This document shows positions 4,428 through 5,613 of a DNA stretch of 5,613 nucleotides, piece by piece. The stretch's first letter is position 1, and each line of letters opens with the position of its first letter. The DNA comes from Candidatus Odyssella thessalonicensis (lineage in GTDB: Bacteria; Pseudomonadota; Alphaproteobacteria; Bin65). The notes below the pieces were generated by a model. It was not told the DNA's origin. It searched no databases and was given only the letters and a program-made list of their open reading frames with translations. The stretch lies in contig SBBV01000533.1 of the NCBI GenBank assembly GCA_005240015.1, forward strand, positions 1-5,613, read 5' to 3'. A program made the position numbers and the translations under genes.

Positions 4428-5613
4428 TCACACCGTCCGCCCGCCGATCTCCACCGCCACCTTCTCGCGGATGCGCTCGATGGCGCGGAAGCTGTCGACG
4501 AGGCGGCTTCGCTCCATGCGCGACATGGAGCGCACCGGCACGTGGTTGCTGACGCGGCGGCCGGCCTTGAAGTCGGCGAGCTGCTGGCGGAGCAGAAGGC
4601 GCGTCACGTGCCGGAACGCGCCGTGCAGCTCGTCCTGCTCGTCGCGATTGAGCACGCCCTGCGCGGCGAGGCCGTCGATGCGCGCGAGCGTGCCGGTGGC
4701 GGGAACGCGGTGGAGGAGGGCGAGGATGCGCACGGCATCGACGAGGGGCAAGGTGCCCCTATGCTTCAGATTGATCTCGCCGCGGCGCGCGCTGTCGGTG
4801 CGGATGCGGCCGAACCAGCCGAGGCCGGTGAAATAGTCCTTCTGCAGGTCCTCGATGTCGCGCAGGAAGTTCCTGTTCTCGGCGATGAGCGGCGTCACGT
4901 AGTCGCGCAGCTCCTTGGCGTACGCGGCTTCGCCCCAGGCCGGCACGAAATCGAAGAAGATATCGGCGAAGCGCGCGCTGTGCCCGAGGCGCTGGCGGAA
5001 CCAGATCTTCATCTGCTCGCGCCACTGGCTGCGCGTCTTCCGCCAGAGCGGGTTCGTCGCCATCACGAAGCCGGGGCAGAACGGAATCCCGACCGCGTCG
5101 AGCGCCTTGGTCATGCGCTCGGCGAATTCGACGAACCAGGCGTCGACGCTGCCATGCGCCTCGTCCGGGTAGTCGTCGAGGATGAAGCCGTTGTCCTGGT
5201 CGGGGTAGAGATAGTTCTCGCCGCGCCCGCCCGAGCCCATCACCATGATGCAGAAGCGCACCGGCGGGCCGCCCCAGCCGCCTTCGCGCATGTCGGCCTG
5301 GAGCAGCACCGCGATGCGCGCATAGATGTCACGGTTCACGTCGGTCAAGAGCGCCTGGATCTCGGGCGCCGGCAGGAACTCGTCGAAGAGGGCGTCGGCG
5401 AGCGCCACCTGCGCCTGCTTCACCGCCTTGAGGCCCTCGAACGTCTCCTCGTGCGTGAGCTGGTCGACGAGGTCGACCATGCCGGCAATGGCGGCGACGT
5501 AGGAGCGGTGAAGGTCGAGCACGCCGAGCACGCGGCCGTCGGCGCCCACCATCGGCATGTGGCGCAGGCGCCGGCGGCGCATGCGCGCGATGGCGTGGAA
5601 CACGTAGTCGTCG
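4428..5613 (-). CDS. CBS/DUF294 nucleotidyltransferase-like signalling protein, N-terminus outside the window
   Basis: The frame is open to the right edge, with codons YDD read upstream of a GTG at 5603, so the true start is beyond 5613. About 394 codons are seen. Counting from the GTG at 5603, residues 1-37 (RRLRHMPMVGADGRVLGVLD) are the end of a CBS domain. Next is a helical linker, then a DUF294-type nucleotidyltransferase domain with VMGSGGRGEN (121-130) and YPDQDNGFIL (133-142), the G-S-x-x-R-x-E and D-x-D motifs of this fold (as in GlnD). The C-terminal third, around RRGEINLKHRGTLPLVDAVR, is the DUF294_C substrate-binding region. CBS domains sense adenine nucleotides, so an allosterically controlled nucleotidyl transfer is likely; substrate and target are unknown. 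It is cytoplasmic and converges on the PEBP gene with a 74-base gap. Confidence 0.92.
   Translation of the reverse strand, partial: DDYVFHAIARMRRRRLRHMPMVGADGRVLGVLDLHRSYVAAIAGMVDLVDQLTHEETFEGLKAVKQAQVALADALFDEFLPAPEIQALLTDVNRDIYARIAVLLQADMREGGWGGPPVRFCIMVMGSGGRGENYLYPDQDNGFILDDYPDEAHGSVDAWFVEFAERMTKALDAVGIPFCPGFVMATNPLWRKTRSQWREQMKIWFRQRLGHSARFADIFFDFVPAWGEAAYAKELRDYVTPLIAENRNFLRDIEDLQKDYFTGLGWFGRIRTDSARRGEINLKHRGTLPLVDAVRILALLHRVPATGTLARIDGLAAQGVLNRDEQDELHGAFRHVTRLLLRQQLADFKAGRRVSNHVPVRSMSRMERSRLVDSFRAIERIREKVAVEIGGRTV

Overview
The window is GC-rich double-stranded DNA with chromosome-like content. High GC, strong GC bias at third codon positions in the larger genes, a pair of small proteins with double-glycine-type leaders, and the 'TTCCCGCGAAAGCGGGAA' style of intergenic palindrome all point to an alphaproteobacterium, probably of the Hyphomicrobiales/Rhodospirillales kind. 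That placement is inference; nothing in the window (no rRNA or tRNA) fixes the taxon.

Layout. (1) Bases 1-1216 are sparsely coding. Two small tandem plus-strand genes (103-300 and 350-625) share a bacteriocin-like leader pattern (LT-x-x-E-[VI]-[DE]-[AS]-V-A). After them come about 590 bases with no convincing gene. That stretch holds what look like remnants: a membrane-helix-like frame without a start and a His/Tyr-rich C-terminal tail without a start. (2) Bases 1217-2293 (minus) encode a 358-residue conserved protein of unknown function. (3) Bases 2337-2496 are a 160-base nested inverted repeat built from 8-base units. (4) Bases 2535-2888 (minus) encode a small XRE-type helix-turn-helix regulator. 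Its promoter has a near-consensus -35/-10 pair placed so that transcription should begin at the A of the ATG, and an 18-base dyad covers the -10. (5) The divergent intergenic region 2889-3241 carries that promoter, a 105-base REP-like palindrome, and two CRP/FNR-like dyads in front of the next gene. (6) Bases 3242-3721 (plus) encode a secreted L,D-transpeptidase (YkuD domain). (7) Bases 3729-3816 are an array of 10-base CACGGAC units followed by inverted copies. (8) Bases 3889-4353 (plus) encode a YbhB/YbcL-type PEBP protein. (9) Bases 4428-5613 (minus, running off the right edge) encode the C-terminal part of a CBS/DUF294 nucleotidyltransferase-like signalling protein.

The larger genes do not form one pathway. 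They look like independent housekeeping or accessory units separated by repeat-rich spacers. The parts most worth a second look are the two leader-bearing small peptides, the apparently leaderless and probably autoregulated XRE gene, the paired CRP-like dyads, and three unrelated structured repeats lying within 1.5 kb. No complete new multi-gene system can be demonstrated from this window alone.
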